Positions 1 through 7,940 of a DNA stretch of 64,000 nucleotides are shown piece after piece; the stretch's first letter is position 1; each line of letters begins with the position of its first letter. Made by a program: the position numbers and the translations under genes. The notes beneath the pieces were generated by a model that was not told the origin of the DNA, made no database searches, and saw only the letters and a list, made by a program, of their open reading frames with translations. The DNA is from Pseudomonas fluorescens (lineage in GTDB: Bacteria; Pseudomonadota; Gammaproteobacteria; Pseudomonadales; Pseudomonadaceae), in assembly GCF_902497745.1 (NCBI RefSeq), contig NZ_CABVHJ010000005.1:248001-312000 (forward strand), in the 5' to 3' direction.

Positions 1-299
1 TTTTCCGGGACGAAGTGATGGACGAGCAGGGCGAACAGGCCGGACTCGCTGACCATCGCGCAATCGATGATTTCGCCGTCCCGACGTAGGAGGACATGGC
101 GACGCTGGTCGGGATCGAGTTTCAGGGTGAGGCGTTCGTTTAGCGGATAGCCCATCAAGCGACCGAGATCTTGAACACAGAACCAGGCTTCGTGATCTTG
201 CATGAAGGCGTGGAGGAAGCGGTTGTGGCGGGTGAACACGGGGGGGGGGAAGTGCGAGTGTGTTTCAGATGAATTTGACGTGTGCATTTCTGACTCCAT
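1..299 (-). CDS. BRO-N domain antirepressor-like protein, 3' end outside window
   Basis: Read leftward from ATG at 299 (a second ATG lies at 287), this frame stays open to the window edge. From about residue 21 it reads FTRHNRFLHAFMQDHEAWF, then DLGRLMGYPL and a segment ending VSESGLFALLVHHFVP. These are hallmarks of the BRO family N-terminal domain, a DNA-binding module found in phage antirepressors and in many stand-alone Pseudomonas genes. The codons just before the domain cross a run of ten C (G on the plus strand, 240-249), coding for consecutive prolines, so the frame depends on the tract length. The upstream sequence is also open in this frame without a stop back to about 430, so a longer N-terminus is possible. 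Role as antirepressor is family knowledge; the target is unknown. Confidence 0.75.
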   Translation of the reverse strand, partial: MESEMHTSNSSETHSHFPPPVFTRHNRFLHAFMQDHEAWFCVQDLGRLMGYPLNERLTLKLDPDQRRHVLLRRDGEIIDCAMVSESGLFALLVHHFVPE

Positions 300-769
300 G
301 TTGAAATGAGAGTCGCCACGAATCCTTCGAAAGATTTGGGTGGCGAACCGTGCGGCGTTCGAAGTCGGAACATTCTCGATCAACATGTAAGCCGAGAGGC
401 CCGCGCCACACGGCCCGCCATAAAGCGAAACTGACAGACAGAAATGCCTGGGTTTCTATGGTGGGCGCAGAGCGTCATGTTGATGGTGTCCCGGCTTCGA
501 CCCCGGATCGCTGAATTAACAGCGACGGGATAGAGCCTATCGGTCAGGCGCTTGCGGCGACAAGTCTACTCTTTCGCCGCACAGCGTAGGAAATGGGGCT
601 TTTTCAGGAAGGCTGCGTCTGTAGGAAATGCCTGTTTTTGCATAGGAGCTAGCGAGACCGCCCCTAACCAGTGTTTTTTCCGTTATTTGTTTGAATCTTG
701 CGCATCGCTGCAGATGCCTGGCCCCTGGTTTCAGGGCTCAAAGGATTGCTATGAATAAAGGAGAATTCA
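300..769. other. Gene-free leader region between divergent accessory genes
   Basis: I find no convincing gene in this 470-base stretch. It contains a hairpin at about 501-529 (TCGCTG / CAGCGA around an AATTAA loop, extended by CCCG/CGGG with a two-base bulge) and a direct repeat GTAGGAAATG at 586-595 and 621-630. An open frame at 552-758 has no recognisable protein features. The region should hold the promoters for the leftward BRO-N gene and the rightward two-gene unit. From memory, similar leader sequence recurs upstream of BRO-N genes in Pseudomonas genomes, which would fit a conserved untranslated RNA or a small-ORF leader; that is not verified here. Confidence 0.4.
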
Positions 770-1351
770 ATGAAGGTGTCTCTCAAGCAGATCAACGGCC
801 CTTGGGATCAGGGCTGGGTGCTGGACAAACACATGGTAAGTAGTACCTTTCTTGGCAACGATGATCGCGGACACCCATGCTTCGATAATCAGCGCACAGA
901 GATTGGCGAGGCGACCTACCAGCTCAAATACCAGAAGGATTGGACTCAGGTCAGTCCACTTGCCCAGGCAGTAGCGACAAATGTGTTCCCAAAATTGAAT
1001 CAGGTCGGGTTTGTAGTGCCTATGCCCGCTTCAAATATTCGTCAGCGACAACCGGTAACTGAGGTTGCCCAAGCGTTGGGAAGAATTATCGGGCGGCCGG
1101 TTTTCACGGATTTGCTTCGAAAAGCGACCACGGGAAAGTCGCTCAAGGATTTACATTCGAAAGCAGACAAGGTTGCTGCGATTGGAGACAGTTTCAGCGT
1201 CAATGATGAAATTACCACTGATGGGCGCTGGAATGTTTTGGTTGTAGATGATTTATTTGATAGCGGGGCGTCCATGGACGCGGCCTGCGCTGTTCTGCGT
1301 AAATATCCGAAAGTAGGGAAAATTTACGTCGCAGCGCTAACTTGGAAGTGA
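770..1351 (+). CDS. ComF-like phosphoribosyltransferase (accessory)
   Basis: This 193-residue protein starts at ATG 770 behind a good ribosome-binding site (AAAGGAG). The segment VVPMPASNIRQRQPVTEVAQ resembles the VPVPL-x-R-x-R-x-Q region of ComF-type phosphoribosyltransferases. Near the C-terminus VLVVDDLFDSGASM is a clear PRPP-binding loop with two acidic residues followed by SGAS. The N-terminal zinc finger of housekeeping ComF is absent, so it is a single-domain enzyme. It would transfer a phosphoribosyl group to or from an unknown base or nucleotide. The stop codon lies 5 bases before the ATG of the next gene, so the two are almost certainly cotranscribed and probably act together. Base composition looks lower in GC than flanking core genes, consistent with horizontal acquisition. 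Confidence 0.7.
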   Translation: MKVSLKQINGPWDQGWVLDKHMVSSTFLGNDDRGHPCFDNQRTEIGEATYQLKYQKDWTQVSPLAQAVATNVFPKLNQVGFVVPMPASNIRQRQPVTEVAQALGRIIGRPVFTDLLRKATTGKSLKDLHSKADKVAAIGDSFSVNDEITTDGRWNVLVVDDLFDSGASMDAACAVLRKYPKVGKIYVAALTWK

Positions 1352-1356
1352 ATTCA

Positions 1357-1914
1357 ATGACCACTGTATTTATTGCTGGCTCTATCAACATCAAGAACCT
1401 TGATCCGAAGGTTAAAGAGCGCATCAATAATATCGTCGCGTCAGATTTTGAGGTGGTGGTTGGGGATGCAGGTGGCGCCGATACCTCCATTCAGGAGTAC
1501 CTGCTTAGTCTCGAACGATCCAGAACCACGGTGTTCTGCAGCGGTTCGGCGCCGAGGAACAACCTTGGGCACTGGCCCGCCAGAACAGTCGACTCCAAGC
1601 ATTCGAAAGGGTCGAGAGCCTTCTTCACCGAGAAGGACGTCGTCATGGCCGAAGCAGCCGACTACGGTTTGATGATCTGGGACGCAAAGAGCACCGGCAC
1701 GCTCAGCAACGTCATTGAGTTGTTGTCGAGAAAGAAGAAGACGCTTGTTTTCGTCAACAAGGAAAAGGAATTCAAAGTGGTCGGAGACGTCAGTCAGCTC
1801 GAAGAGTTGATTGCATTCATGTCCGATCACGCCAAGCAAAAAGCCAACGAAAAAATCAAACTGTTCGATCGTATTTCCTTGCTGAAGCACGATCAGGCAG
1901 AGCTTTCTTTTTGA
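1357..1914 (+). CDS. SLOG-like Rossmann-fold nucleotide-processing protein
   Basis: I start this 185-residue protein at ATG 1357 because GGAAGTGA precedes it at a sensible distance; an upstream TTG (1342) would overlap the previous gene. The N-terminus VFIAGSINIK, the glycine-rich VVVGDAGGADTSIQEYL, and the later DVVMAEAADYGLMIWDAKSTGT resemble the SLOG (SMF/DprA-LOG) Rossmann superfamily, whose members bind or cleave nucleotides such as ADP-ribose derivatives. The C-terminal 30 residues are charged and probably helical. Its pairing with a phosphoribosyltransferase suggests synthesis or sensing of a nucleotide-derived signal. The exact subfamily and reaction are unknown; a nucleoside deoxyribosyltransferase-like fold is the main alternative. 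Confidence 0.6.
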   Translation: MTTVFIAGSINIKNLDPKVKERINNIVASDFEVVVGDAGGADTSIQEYLLSLERSRTTVFCSGSAPRNNLGHWPARTVDSKHSKGSRAFFTEKDVVMAEAADYGLMIWDAKSTGTLSNVIELLSRKKKTLVFVNKEKEFKVVGDVSQLEELIAFMSDHAKQKANEKIKLFDRISLLKHDQAELSF

Positions 1915-1940
1915 TGGTTTTTCTCGGCTTTCCTGAACCC

Positions 1941-1959
1941 CGGCACCTTGTCGGTGCCG
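1941..1959. terminator. Small hairpin after the SLOG gene
   Basis: CGGCACC and GGTGCCG form a 7-bp stem with a five-base loop 26 bases past the SLOG stop codon. There is no U-tract on either strand, so termination activity is uncertain. Confidence 0.3.
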
Positions 1960-2067
1960 AGGTCAAAAACTCTTAGCGACTCACCTTCCAGGCATTCCCA
2001 GCCGGCGCCTTGCCATGGTCATACGGCTTGCCAATCCACATATAAACCAGGCCTGCTGGCGATGCTT

Positions 2068-3492
2068 TTAGTGCTTGAACATCACATGCCGAACGATGGT
2101 GTAGTCCTCCAGCCCATACATGGACATGTCTTTCCCGTAACCGGACAATTTCTGACCGCCATGGGGCATTTCGCTGACGAGCATGAAGTGCGTGTTCACC
2201 CATGTGCAGCCGTACTGCAAACGCGCTGACATGCGGTGCGCGCGTCCGACGTCCGCCGTCCACACCGAGGAGGCGAGGCCGTAGTCCGAATCGTTGGCCC
2301 ATTCCAGCGCCTGCGCTTCATCGGTGAATTTGGTCACGGAAACCACCGGCCCAAACACTTCGCGGCGAACGATTTCATCGTCCTGCTGCGCATCGGCCAG
2401 CACGGTCGGCTCGAAGAAGAAGCCGTTACCATCAACAGCCTTGCCGCCAGTGATCAAACGAATGTGCGACTGCGCCACAGCACGCTCGACAAACCCGGCA
2501 ACGCGGTTGCGATGTTGCGCGGTGATCAACGGCCCCAGTTCAGTCGACGGATCATCCTGCAAGCCATACTTGATACTGCTGACTGCCGCGCCGAGTTTCT
2601 CGACAAACTTGTCGTAGATGCCCTCCTGCGCATAGATCCGGCACGCGGCGGTGCAATCCTGCCCGGCGTTGTAGAAACCGAAGGTGCGAATACCTTCAAC
2701 CGCCGCATCGATATCGGCGTCATCGAAGATGATTACCGGCGCTTTGCCGCCCAACTCCATGTGCATACGTTTGATGCTGTCGGCGGTGCTGGAAATGATG
2801 TTGGCACCCGTGGCGATGGAGCCGGTCAGCGAAACCATGCGCACTTTCGGATGGGTAACCAACGGACTGCCAACGGTAGGACCGCGACCAAATACCAGAT
2901 TGAGTACACCAGCCGGGAAGATTTCCGACGCCAGTTCGACCAGACGCAACGCGGTCAGCGGCGTTTGTTCCGACGGCTTGAGCACCACGGTATTACCGGC
3001 AGCCAGCGCCGGGGCGATTTTCCAGGCGACCATCATCAGCGGGTAGTTCCATGGCGCGATCGAGGCGATCACACCCACCGGATCGCGGCGGATCATCGAG
3101 GTGTGGCCGGGCAGGTATTCGCCACCGGCCGAGCCGCTCATGCAACGGCTGGCGCCGGCGAAGAAGCGGAACACGTCTGCAATCGCCGGGATCTCGTCGT
3201 TGAGCGCGGCGCTGTAGGGTTTTCCGCAGTTGTCGGATTCCAGTTTGGCCAGTTCTTCGCCGTGGGCTTCGATGGCGTCGGCGAGTTTGAGCAACAGCAG
3301 CGAGCGGTCTTTCGGCGCGGTTTGCGACCAGTCGGCGAAGGCGTTGTCGGCGGCGCGCACGGCGGCATCGACCTGAGCTTCGCTGGCTTCGTTGATTTCA
3401 ACCAGGACTTCGCCGAGCGAGGGATTGAGCACCGGTTGCGCCGGGCCTTCGCCGTTGACCAGTTGGCCGTTGATCAAGAGTTTGGTTTGCAT
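2068..3492 (-). CDS. patD: Gamma-aminobutyraldehyde dehydrogenase PatD
   Basis: The 474-residue product has the same length and near-identical motifs to E. coli PatD (YdcW), which oxidises 4-aminobutanal to GABA with NAD+ in putrescine breakdown. Visible family features are the N-terminus [16 protein letters not shown], the NAD-binding [10 protein letters not shown], the glutamate of [10 protein letters not shown] and the catalytic cysteine at about residue 280 in NAGQDCTAA. The C-terminus matches PatD ([13 protein letters not shown]). It is the last gene of the leftward cluster with the ydcSTUV importer, separated from ydcV by a REP pair, so it may be translated from the same message or from its own promoter. 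A paralogue lies at 7941-9428. Confidence 0.92.
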   Translation of the reverse strand: MQTKLLINGQLVNGEGPAQPVLNPSLGEVLVEINEASEAQVDAAVRAADNAFADWSQTAPKDRSLLLLKLADAIEAHGEELAKLESDNCGKPYSAALNDEIPAIADVFRFFAGASRCMSGSAGGEYLPGHTSMIRRDPVGVIASIAPWNYPLMMVAWKIAPALAAGNTVVLKPSEQTPLTALRLVELASEIFPAGVLNLVFGRGPTVGSPLVTHPKVRMVSLTGSIATGANIISSTADSIKRMHMELGGKAPVIIFDDADIDAAVEGIRTFGFYNAGQDCTAACRIYAQEGIYDKFVEKLGAAVSSIKYGLQDDPSTELGPLITAQHRNRVAGFVERAVAQSHIRLITGGKAVDGNGFFFEPTVLADAQQDDEIVRREVFGPVVSVTKFTDEAQALEWANDSDYGLASSVWTADVGRAHRMSARLQYGCTWVNTHFMLVSEMPHGGQKLSGYGKDMSMYGLEDYTIVRHVMFKH

Positions 3493-3542
3493 GCTTTTGT
3501 CCTCTTTGAATCTATTATTTTTCTGCCGAAACCGGATTGAAA

Positions 3543-3637
3543 CTGTGGGAGCGAGCCTGCTCGCGAAAGCGGTGTATCAGTCGACATCAATGTCGGATGT
3601 GGCGGCCTCTTCGCGAGCAGGCTCGCTCCCACAGGGG
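3543..3637. repeat. REP pair (inverted), between ydcV and patD
   Basis: Two inverted copies of the GTGGGAGCGAGCCTGCTCGCGAA element, about 50 bases apart, form a typical fluorescent-Pseudomonas REP doublet. It sits just downstream of ydcV and could fold and protect or attenuate the upstream message. Confidence 0.9.
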
Positions 3638-3660
3638 GATTTTTGGTGTCTGTTAGATAT

Positions 3661-4470
3661 TTATTTACCGCCACTGCCGGCGACGCTTTCGCCACCGCGT
3701 GTCAGGTAATACGCGCCGAGGATCGGCAGCATCGTCACCATCATCACCAGCATCGCGACGACGTTGGTCACCGGCACATCCCTTGGCCGGCTCAGTTGAT
3801 TGAGCAGCCACAACGGCAACGTGCGCTCATGCCCGGCGGTAAACGTGGTGACGATGATTTCGTCGAACGACAGCGCAAACGCCAACATGCCGCCAGCGAG
3901 CAATGCCGAGCCAAGGTTCGGCAGGATGATGTAGCAAAAGGTCTGCCAGCCATCGGCGCCGAGATCCATCGAGGCTTCGATCAAACTGTGCGAAGTGCGG
4001 CGCAGGCGGGCGATGACGTTGTTGTAGACGATCACCACGCAGAAGGTCGCGTGGCCGACGATGATGGTGAACATCCCCGGCTCGATTCCCAGTGTCTTGA
4101 ACGTCGCCAGCAGCGCGATCCCGGTGATGATCCCCGGCAACGCAATCGGCAAGATCAGCATCAGCGAAATGCCTTGTTTGCCGAAGAAATCGCGGCGGTA
4201 CAACGCTGCTGAAGCCAAGGTGCCGAGCACCATCGCAATCAACGTGGCAATGGCGGCGATTTGTAGCGACAGCTTGATCGACTCCAGAACATCCGGCCGC
4301 GAAAACGCCACGCTGAACCAGTGCAACGTGAAGCCCTTCGGCGGAAAACTGAACGCGGCTTCCTCGGTGTTGAAGGCGTAAAGGAAGATGATCAGGATCG
4401 GAAAGTGCAAAAACACCAACCCGCCCCAAGCTGCGATCTTCAGACCCAGTGATGCTTTCTCAGAGCGCAT
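3661..4470 (-). CDS. ydcV: ABC polyamine transporter permease YdcV
   Basis: This 269-residue inner-membrane protein has about six hydrophobic segments and the binding-protein-dependent permease loop ([20 protein letters not shown]), which docks on the ATPase. Length and N-terminus fit the PotC/YdcV subfamily of spermidine/putrescine permeases. Its start overlaps the end of ydcU by 11 bases, so the two are translationally coupled. It pairs with YdcU to form the membrane channel for polyamine uptake. The substrate is inferred from the neighbouring patD gene and from the E. coli cluster. Confidence 0.88.
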   Translation of the reverse strand: MRSEKASLGLKIAAWGGLVFLHFPILIIFLYAFNTEEAAFSFPPKGFTLHWFSVAFSRPDVLESIKLSLQIAAIATLIAMVLGTLASAALYRRDFFGKQGISLMLILPIALPGIITGIALLATFKTLGIEPGMFTIIVGHATFCVVIVYNNVIARLRRTSHSLIEASMDLGADGWQTFCYIILPNLGSALLAGGMLAFALSFDEIIVTTFTAGHERTLPLWLLNQLSRPRDVPVTNVVAMLVMMVTMLPILGAYYLTRGGESVAGSGGK

Positions 4471-5395
4471 CGAAAGCCCCCAGTCGTTTGACGATGGACA
4501 GGTAAACCGCGATCAACACTATCGGCACCAACGTAAACGCCGCCGCCATCGGCATATTGCCGATCGCACCTTGCTGTGCGTAGACCATGCTGCCGACAAA
4601 GTAGCCCGGCGGCCCGACCAGTTGCGGCACGATGAAGTCGCCCAAGGTCAGCGAAAACGTGAAGATCGAACCGGCGGCAATGCCCGGAATCGACAGCGGC
4701 AAAATCACCTGCATAAAAGTCTGACGCGGCTTCGCACCAAGGTCAGCGGAGGCCTGCAACAGTGACGGCGGCAGACGTTCCAGCGACGCCTGAATCGGCA
4801 GGATCATGAACGGTAACCAGATATAAACGAACACCATGAACCGCCCCAGATGCGAGGTCGACAAGGTGCTGCCACCGACGCCGGGAATCCCCAGAATGAA
4901 CTGCAACACCGGTTCCAATCCCAGGTGCTGCACGAACCACTGCGCCACGCCGCCCTTGGCCAGCAGCAACGTCCACGCATACGCCTTGACGATGTAACTG
5001 GCCCACATCGGCATCATCACCGCGATGTAGAAAAACGCCTTGGTCTTGCCCGTGGTGTAGCGAGCCATGTAGTAGGCAATCGGGAACGCGACGATGGCGC
5101 TGGCAATCGACACAACGATGGCCATGCTCAGTGTGCGCAGGATGGTGTCGAAGTTCGACGGCTGAAGCAGTGCGGCAAAATTCGCCAGGGTCAGGTCAGG
5201 CGTGACCGCCATGGTGAAGTCGTCAAAGGTGTAGAAACCCTGCCACAACAGCACCAGCAGCGAGCCGAGATAAATCGCGCCAAACCACAGCAGTGGTGGA
5301 ACCAGCAGCATCGACAGATACAGGTTCGGCTTGCGGTAGAGCAGGTTGGAAAACCGGCGCAATGGCGGCGATGCAGTCATCGCGAGTGTGCTCAT
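4460..5395 (-). CDS. ydcU: ABC polyamine transporter permease YdcU
   Basis: The 311-residue protein is the first permease of the cluster (PotB/YdcU type). A cytoplasmic N-terminus is followed by a transmembrane segment near residues 30-55 ([20 protein letters not shown]) and a further five or so hydrophobic stretches. The coupling loop appears as [19 protein letters not shown]. One base separates it from the upstream ydcT stop, and its own stop overlaps ydcV, which shows a tight operon. It would form a heterodimeric channel with YdcV and take substrate delivered by YdcS. Confidence 0.88.
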   Translation of the reverse strand: MSTLAMTASPPLRRFSNLLYRKPNLYLSMLLVPPLLWFGAIYLGSLLVLLWQGFYTFDDFTMAVTPDLTLANFAALLQPSNFDTILRTLSMAIVVSIASAIVAFPIAYYMARYTTGKTKAFFYIAVMMPMWASYIVKAYAWTLLLAKGGVAQWFVQHLGLEPVLQFILGIPGVGGSTLSTSHLGRFMVFVYIWLPFMILPIQASLERLPPSLLQASADLGAKPRQTFMQVILPLSIPGIAAGSIFTFSLTLGDFIVPQLVGPPGYFVGSMVYAQQGAIGNMPMAAAFTLVPIVLIAVYLSIVKRLGAFDAL

Positions 5396-5396
5396 G

Positions 5397-6434
5397 TCAC
5401 ACCCCGCTCGCCACGGTGTCGTGCAACGGAATCATCGCTTCCCGCGCCCAACGCGCGCTCAGACGCTGGCCGGTCTGATGCTGCGCGCTGCTGTCGATCC
5501 ATTGATTGTTGGCATGGCTGATGTTGAGGGGCTGGCCGTTTTCCAGCCTCAATTCATAGCGTGTGGCGCTGCCCTGGTACTGGATTTCGTGGAGCAATCC
5601 GCTGACTTCGATCTCGTGGCTGGCCAGCGGGCCTTCGGCAAACCGCACGTGTTCCGGGCGGATTGAAAACGGCTGCGGATGGCCGCTGATTTCACGGGCC
5701 AGATCGCCGCGAATCACGTTCGAGGTGCCGACGAATTCAGCGACAAACGTGGTGGTCGGTTTCATGTACAGATTGCGTGGTGTGTCGACTTGTTCGATGC
5801 GGCCCTTGTTGAATACGGCGACGCGATCGGACATCGACAGCGCTTCGGTTTGATCGTGAGTGACGAAGATGAAAGTGATGCCGAGCTGGCGTTGCAACTT
5901 CTTCAATTCACTTTGCATTTGCTCGCGAAGTTTCAGATCGAGCGCACCCAAAGGCTCATCGAGCAACAGCACGCGCGGGCGATTGACCAAGGCGCGGGCG
6001 AGGGCGACACGCTGGCGCTGACCTCCGGACAATTGCACCGATTTGCGTGCGCCGTAACCGCCGAGGGCGACCATGTCCAAGGCTTCTTCGGCGCGCTTGT
6101 GACGTTCGGTTTTGCCGACGCCTTTGACCTTCAAACCGTAGGCGACGTTGTCGAGGACGTTCATGTGCGGGAACAGTGCGTAATCCTGAAACACCGTGTT
6201 GACGTCACGTTGATACGGCGGCAAACCGGCCGCTTCGGCGCCGTGGATACGGATCGAGCCGGCGCTCGGTTGTTCGAACCCGGCGATCAGGCGCAGGCAG
6301 GTGGTTTTGCCCGAGCCGGATGGGCCGAGCATGGAAAAGAACTCGCCGTCCTCGATATCGATGGAAACCCGGTCAACGGCCTTCACTTCGCCGAACTGCC
6401 GGGAAACGTTGGTGAACTGGACTGCAAGCGTCAT
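5397..6434 (-). CDS. ydcT: ABC polyamine transporter ATPase YdcT
   Basis: The 345-residue product contains Walker A (GPSGSGKTT, about residues 38-46), the Q-loop (TVFQDYALFPHMNV), the signature LSGGQRQRVALARAL, Walker B VLLLDEPLGALD and the switch histidine in FVTHDQTEA. A C-terminal TOBE region follows (IRPEHVRF). This is the PotA/YdcT pattern; it powers import through YdcUV. It is one base away from ydcU. A 271-base gap with an inverted repeat separates it from the upstream binding-protein gene, which may allow higher expression of the latter. Confidence 0.9.
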   Translation of the reverse strand: MTLAVQFTNVSRQFGEVKAVDRVSIDIEDGEFFSMLGPSGSGKTTCLRLIAGFEQPSAGSIRIHGAEAAGLPPYQRDVNTVFQDYALFPHMNVLDNVAYGLKVKGVGKTERHKRAEEALDMVALGGYGARKSVQLSGGQRQRVALARALVNRPRVLLLDEPLGALDLKLREQMQSELKKLQRQLGITFIFVTHDQTEALSMSDRVAVFNKGRIEQVDTPRNLYMKPTTTFVAEFVGTSNVIRGDLAREISGHPQPFSIRPEHVRFAEGPLASHEIEVSGLLHEIQYQGSATRYELRLENGQPLNISHANNQWIDSSAQHQTGQRLSARWAREAMIPLHDTVASGV

Positions 6435-6540
6435 GGTGCGGTGCTCCGGTAAAACGGGCTTTCAAAAAAGTCGTGTATGCGTCGAAAAGATCGCAGCCTG
6501 CGGCAGCTCCTACAGTAGGTGTGCAGGGCGCTGAAATTGC

Positions 6541-6697
6541 TTTTAGCTCCCTCTCCCTCTCCCTCCGGGAGAGGGCGGGGGTGAGGGCGGCTTTATTGGC
6601 CGTTACTCTGAGATCAAGAGCAAAGTCAAAAGCTACCCCCTCACCCCAGCCCTCTCCCCCAGGGGAGCGAGGGGGAAAGGGAGCTAGACCGAGGTGC
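6541..6697. repeat. CCCTCTCCC-type inverted repeat between ydcS and ydcT
   Basis: An arm with CCCTCTCCCTCCGGGAGAGGG and GGGGTGAGGG is followed about 60 bases later by its inverse (CCCTCACCCCAGCCCTCTCCC). The same motif family recurs at 20090-20426 and 27483-27890 in this window. The structure lies inside the transporter operon, after the binding-protein gene, where a hairpin could stabilise the ydcS message. Confidence 0.85.
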
Positions 6698-6705
6698 TCC
6701 CGGGC

Positions 6706-7857
6706 TTAGCGGCCACCCATGATCGCAATGTAGTCCTGAGTCCAGCGGCTATACGGCACGAACTTGCCGCCTTCAGCCTGCGGGGTTTTCCAGAAGGCGA
6801 TCTTGTCGAACTGATCGAAGCCATTAGTCTTGCAACCTTCAGCGCCAAGCAACTCACTCTCCTTGCACGCCGCAGGAACGGCTGGCAACGAACCAAACCA
6901 AGCCGCCACATCACCCTGTACTTTCGGCTTCAGCGACCAGTCCATCCACTTGTACGCGCAGTTCGGGTGCTTGGCCTCGGCGTGCAACATGGTGGTGTCG
7001 GCCCAGCCCGTAGCGCCTTCTTTCGGAATGGTCGAAGCAATCGGCTGCTTCTCGTTCATCAAACCGTTGACCTGATACGGCCATGCGCTCGACGCCACCA
7101 CGCCTTCGTTTTTGAAGTCGCTCATCTGCACCGTGGTGTCGTGCCAGTAGCGGTGGATCAGCGGCTGCTGCGCGCGCAGCAGGTCGAGCACGGCTTTGTA
7201 CTGATCTTCGGTGAGTTGGTACGGATCCTTGATGCCCAGTTCAGGCTTTGTCGATTTCAAATACAGCGCCGCATCGGCGATGTAGATCGGGCCGTCATAC
7301 GCTTGCACGCGGCCCTTGTTCGGCTTGCCGTCGGGCAGATCCTGCGCGGCGAACACCACGCTCCAACTGCTCGGTGCGGTCTTGAATACGTTGGTGTTGT
7401 ACATCAGCACGTTCGGGCCCCACTGGTACGGGGTGCCGTAAGTCTGCTGGTTGACCACGTACCACGGCGCATCTTTGAGGCGCGGGTCGAGGGTGTTCCA
7501 GTTCGGGATCAACGCGGTGTTGATCGGTTGCACACGCTTGCCGACGATCAACCGCAGCGACGCATCGCCCGACGCGGTGACCAGGTCATAACCGCCCTTG
7601 GCCATCAGGCTGACCATTTCGTCGGAGGTTGCAGCGGTCTTCACATTGACCTTGCAGCCGGTTTCCTTTTCGAAACCGGTGACCCAGTCGTAAGCCTTGT
7701 CGCTCTCGCCACGTTCGATGTAACCCGGCCACGCAACGATATCCAGCTGACCTTCGCCAGCGCCGACAGCCTTAAGCGGCTCGGCAGCTTGCAGGCTGGC
7801 GCTGGCCAGCAGGGCCGTGGTGATTGCACTGAGCAAAGCGGTCTTGTGCACGAACAT
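6706..7857 (-). CDS. ydcS: Periplasmic polyamine-binding protein YdcS
   Basis: The 383-residue protein begins with a Sec signal peptide (MFVHKTALLSAITTALLASA, cleavage near LQAAE). The mature part starts GQLDIVAWPGYIERG and continues as a type II solute-binding protein of the PotD/YdcS kind, with NVLMYNTNVF and a C-terminal GGKFVPYSRWTQDY. It should bind putrescine or a related amine in the periplasm and deliver it to YdcUV. E. coli YdcS was also reported to have polyhydroxybutyrate synthase activity; nothing here tests that. It lies between the second aldehyde dehydrogenase and ydcT on the same strand. Confidence 0.9.
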   Translation of the reverse strand: MFVHKTALLSAITTALLASASLQAAEPLKAVGAGEGQLDIVAWPGYIERGESDKAYDWVTGFEKETGCKVNVKTAATSDEMVSLMAKGGYDLVTASGDASLRLIVGKRVQPINTALIPNWNTLDPRLKDAPWYVVNQQTYGTPYQWGPNVLMYNTNVFKTAPSSWSVVFAAQDLPDGKPNKGRVQAYDGPIYIADAALYLKSTKPELGIKDPYQLTEDQYKAVLDLLRAQQPLIHRYWHDTTVQMSDFKNEGVVASSAWPYQVNGLMNEKQPIASTIPKEGATGWADTTMLHAEAKHPNCAYKWMDWSLKPKVQGDVAAWFGSLPAVPAACKESELLGAEGCKTNGFDQFDKIAFWKTPQAEGGKFVPYSRWTQDYIAIMGGR

Positions 7858-7940
7858 GGTTGAACCCTCTTCTTTAAATTATGGTCGGGGCAGTTGTGAA
7901 CGCGGTGAAGCATGCCGTTGACGGCTTGTTATTAGCGTAG

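Noticed and set aside
155..373. Complete 72-residue open frame on the minus strand
   Set aside because: It overlaps the BRO-N gene in another frame; the BRO-N frame gives a recognisable domain and this one does not.
552..758. 68-residue open frame upstream of the phosphoribosyltransferase
   Set aside because: No protein features; it crosses the direct repeat and looks like leader DNA.
2236..3540. 434-residue plus-strand frame antisense to patD
   Set aside because: Composition is arginine/glycine/histidine rich as expected for an antisense shadow in high-GC DNA; patD is certain.
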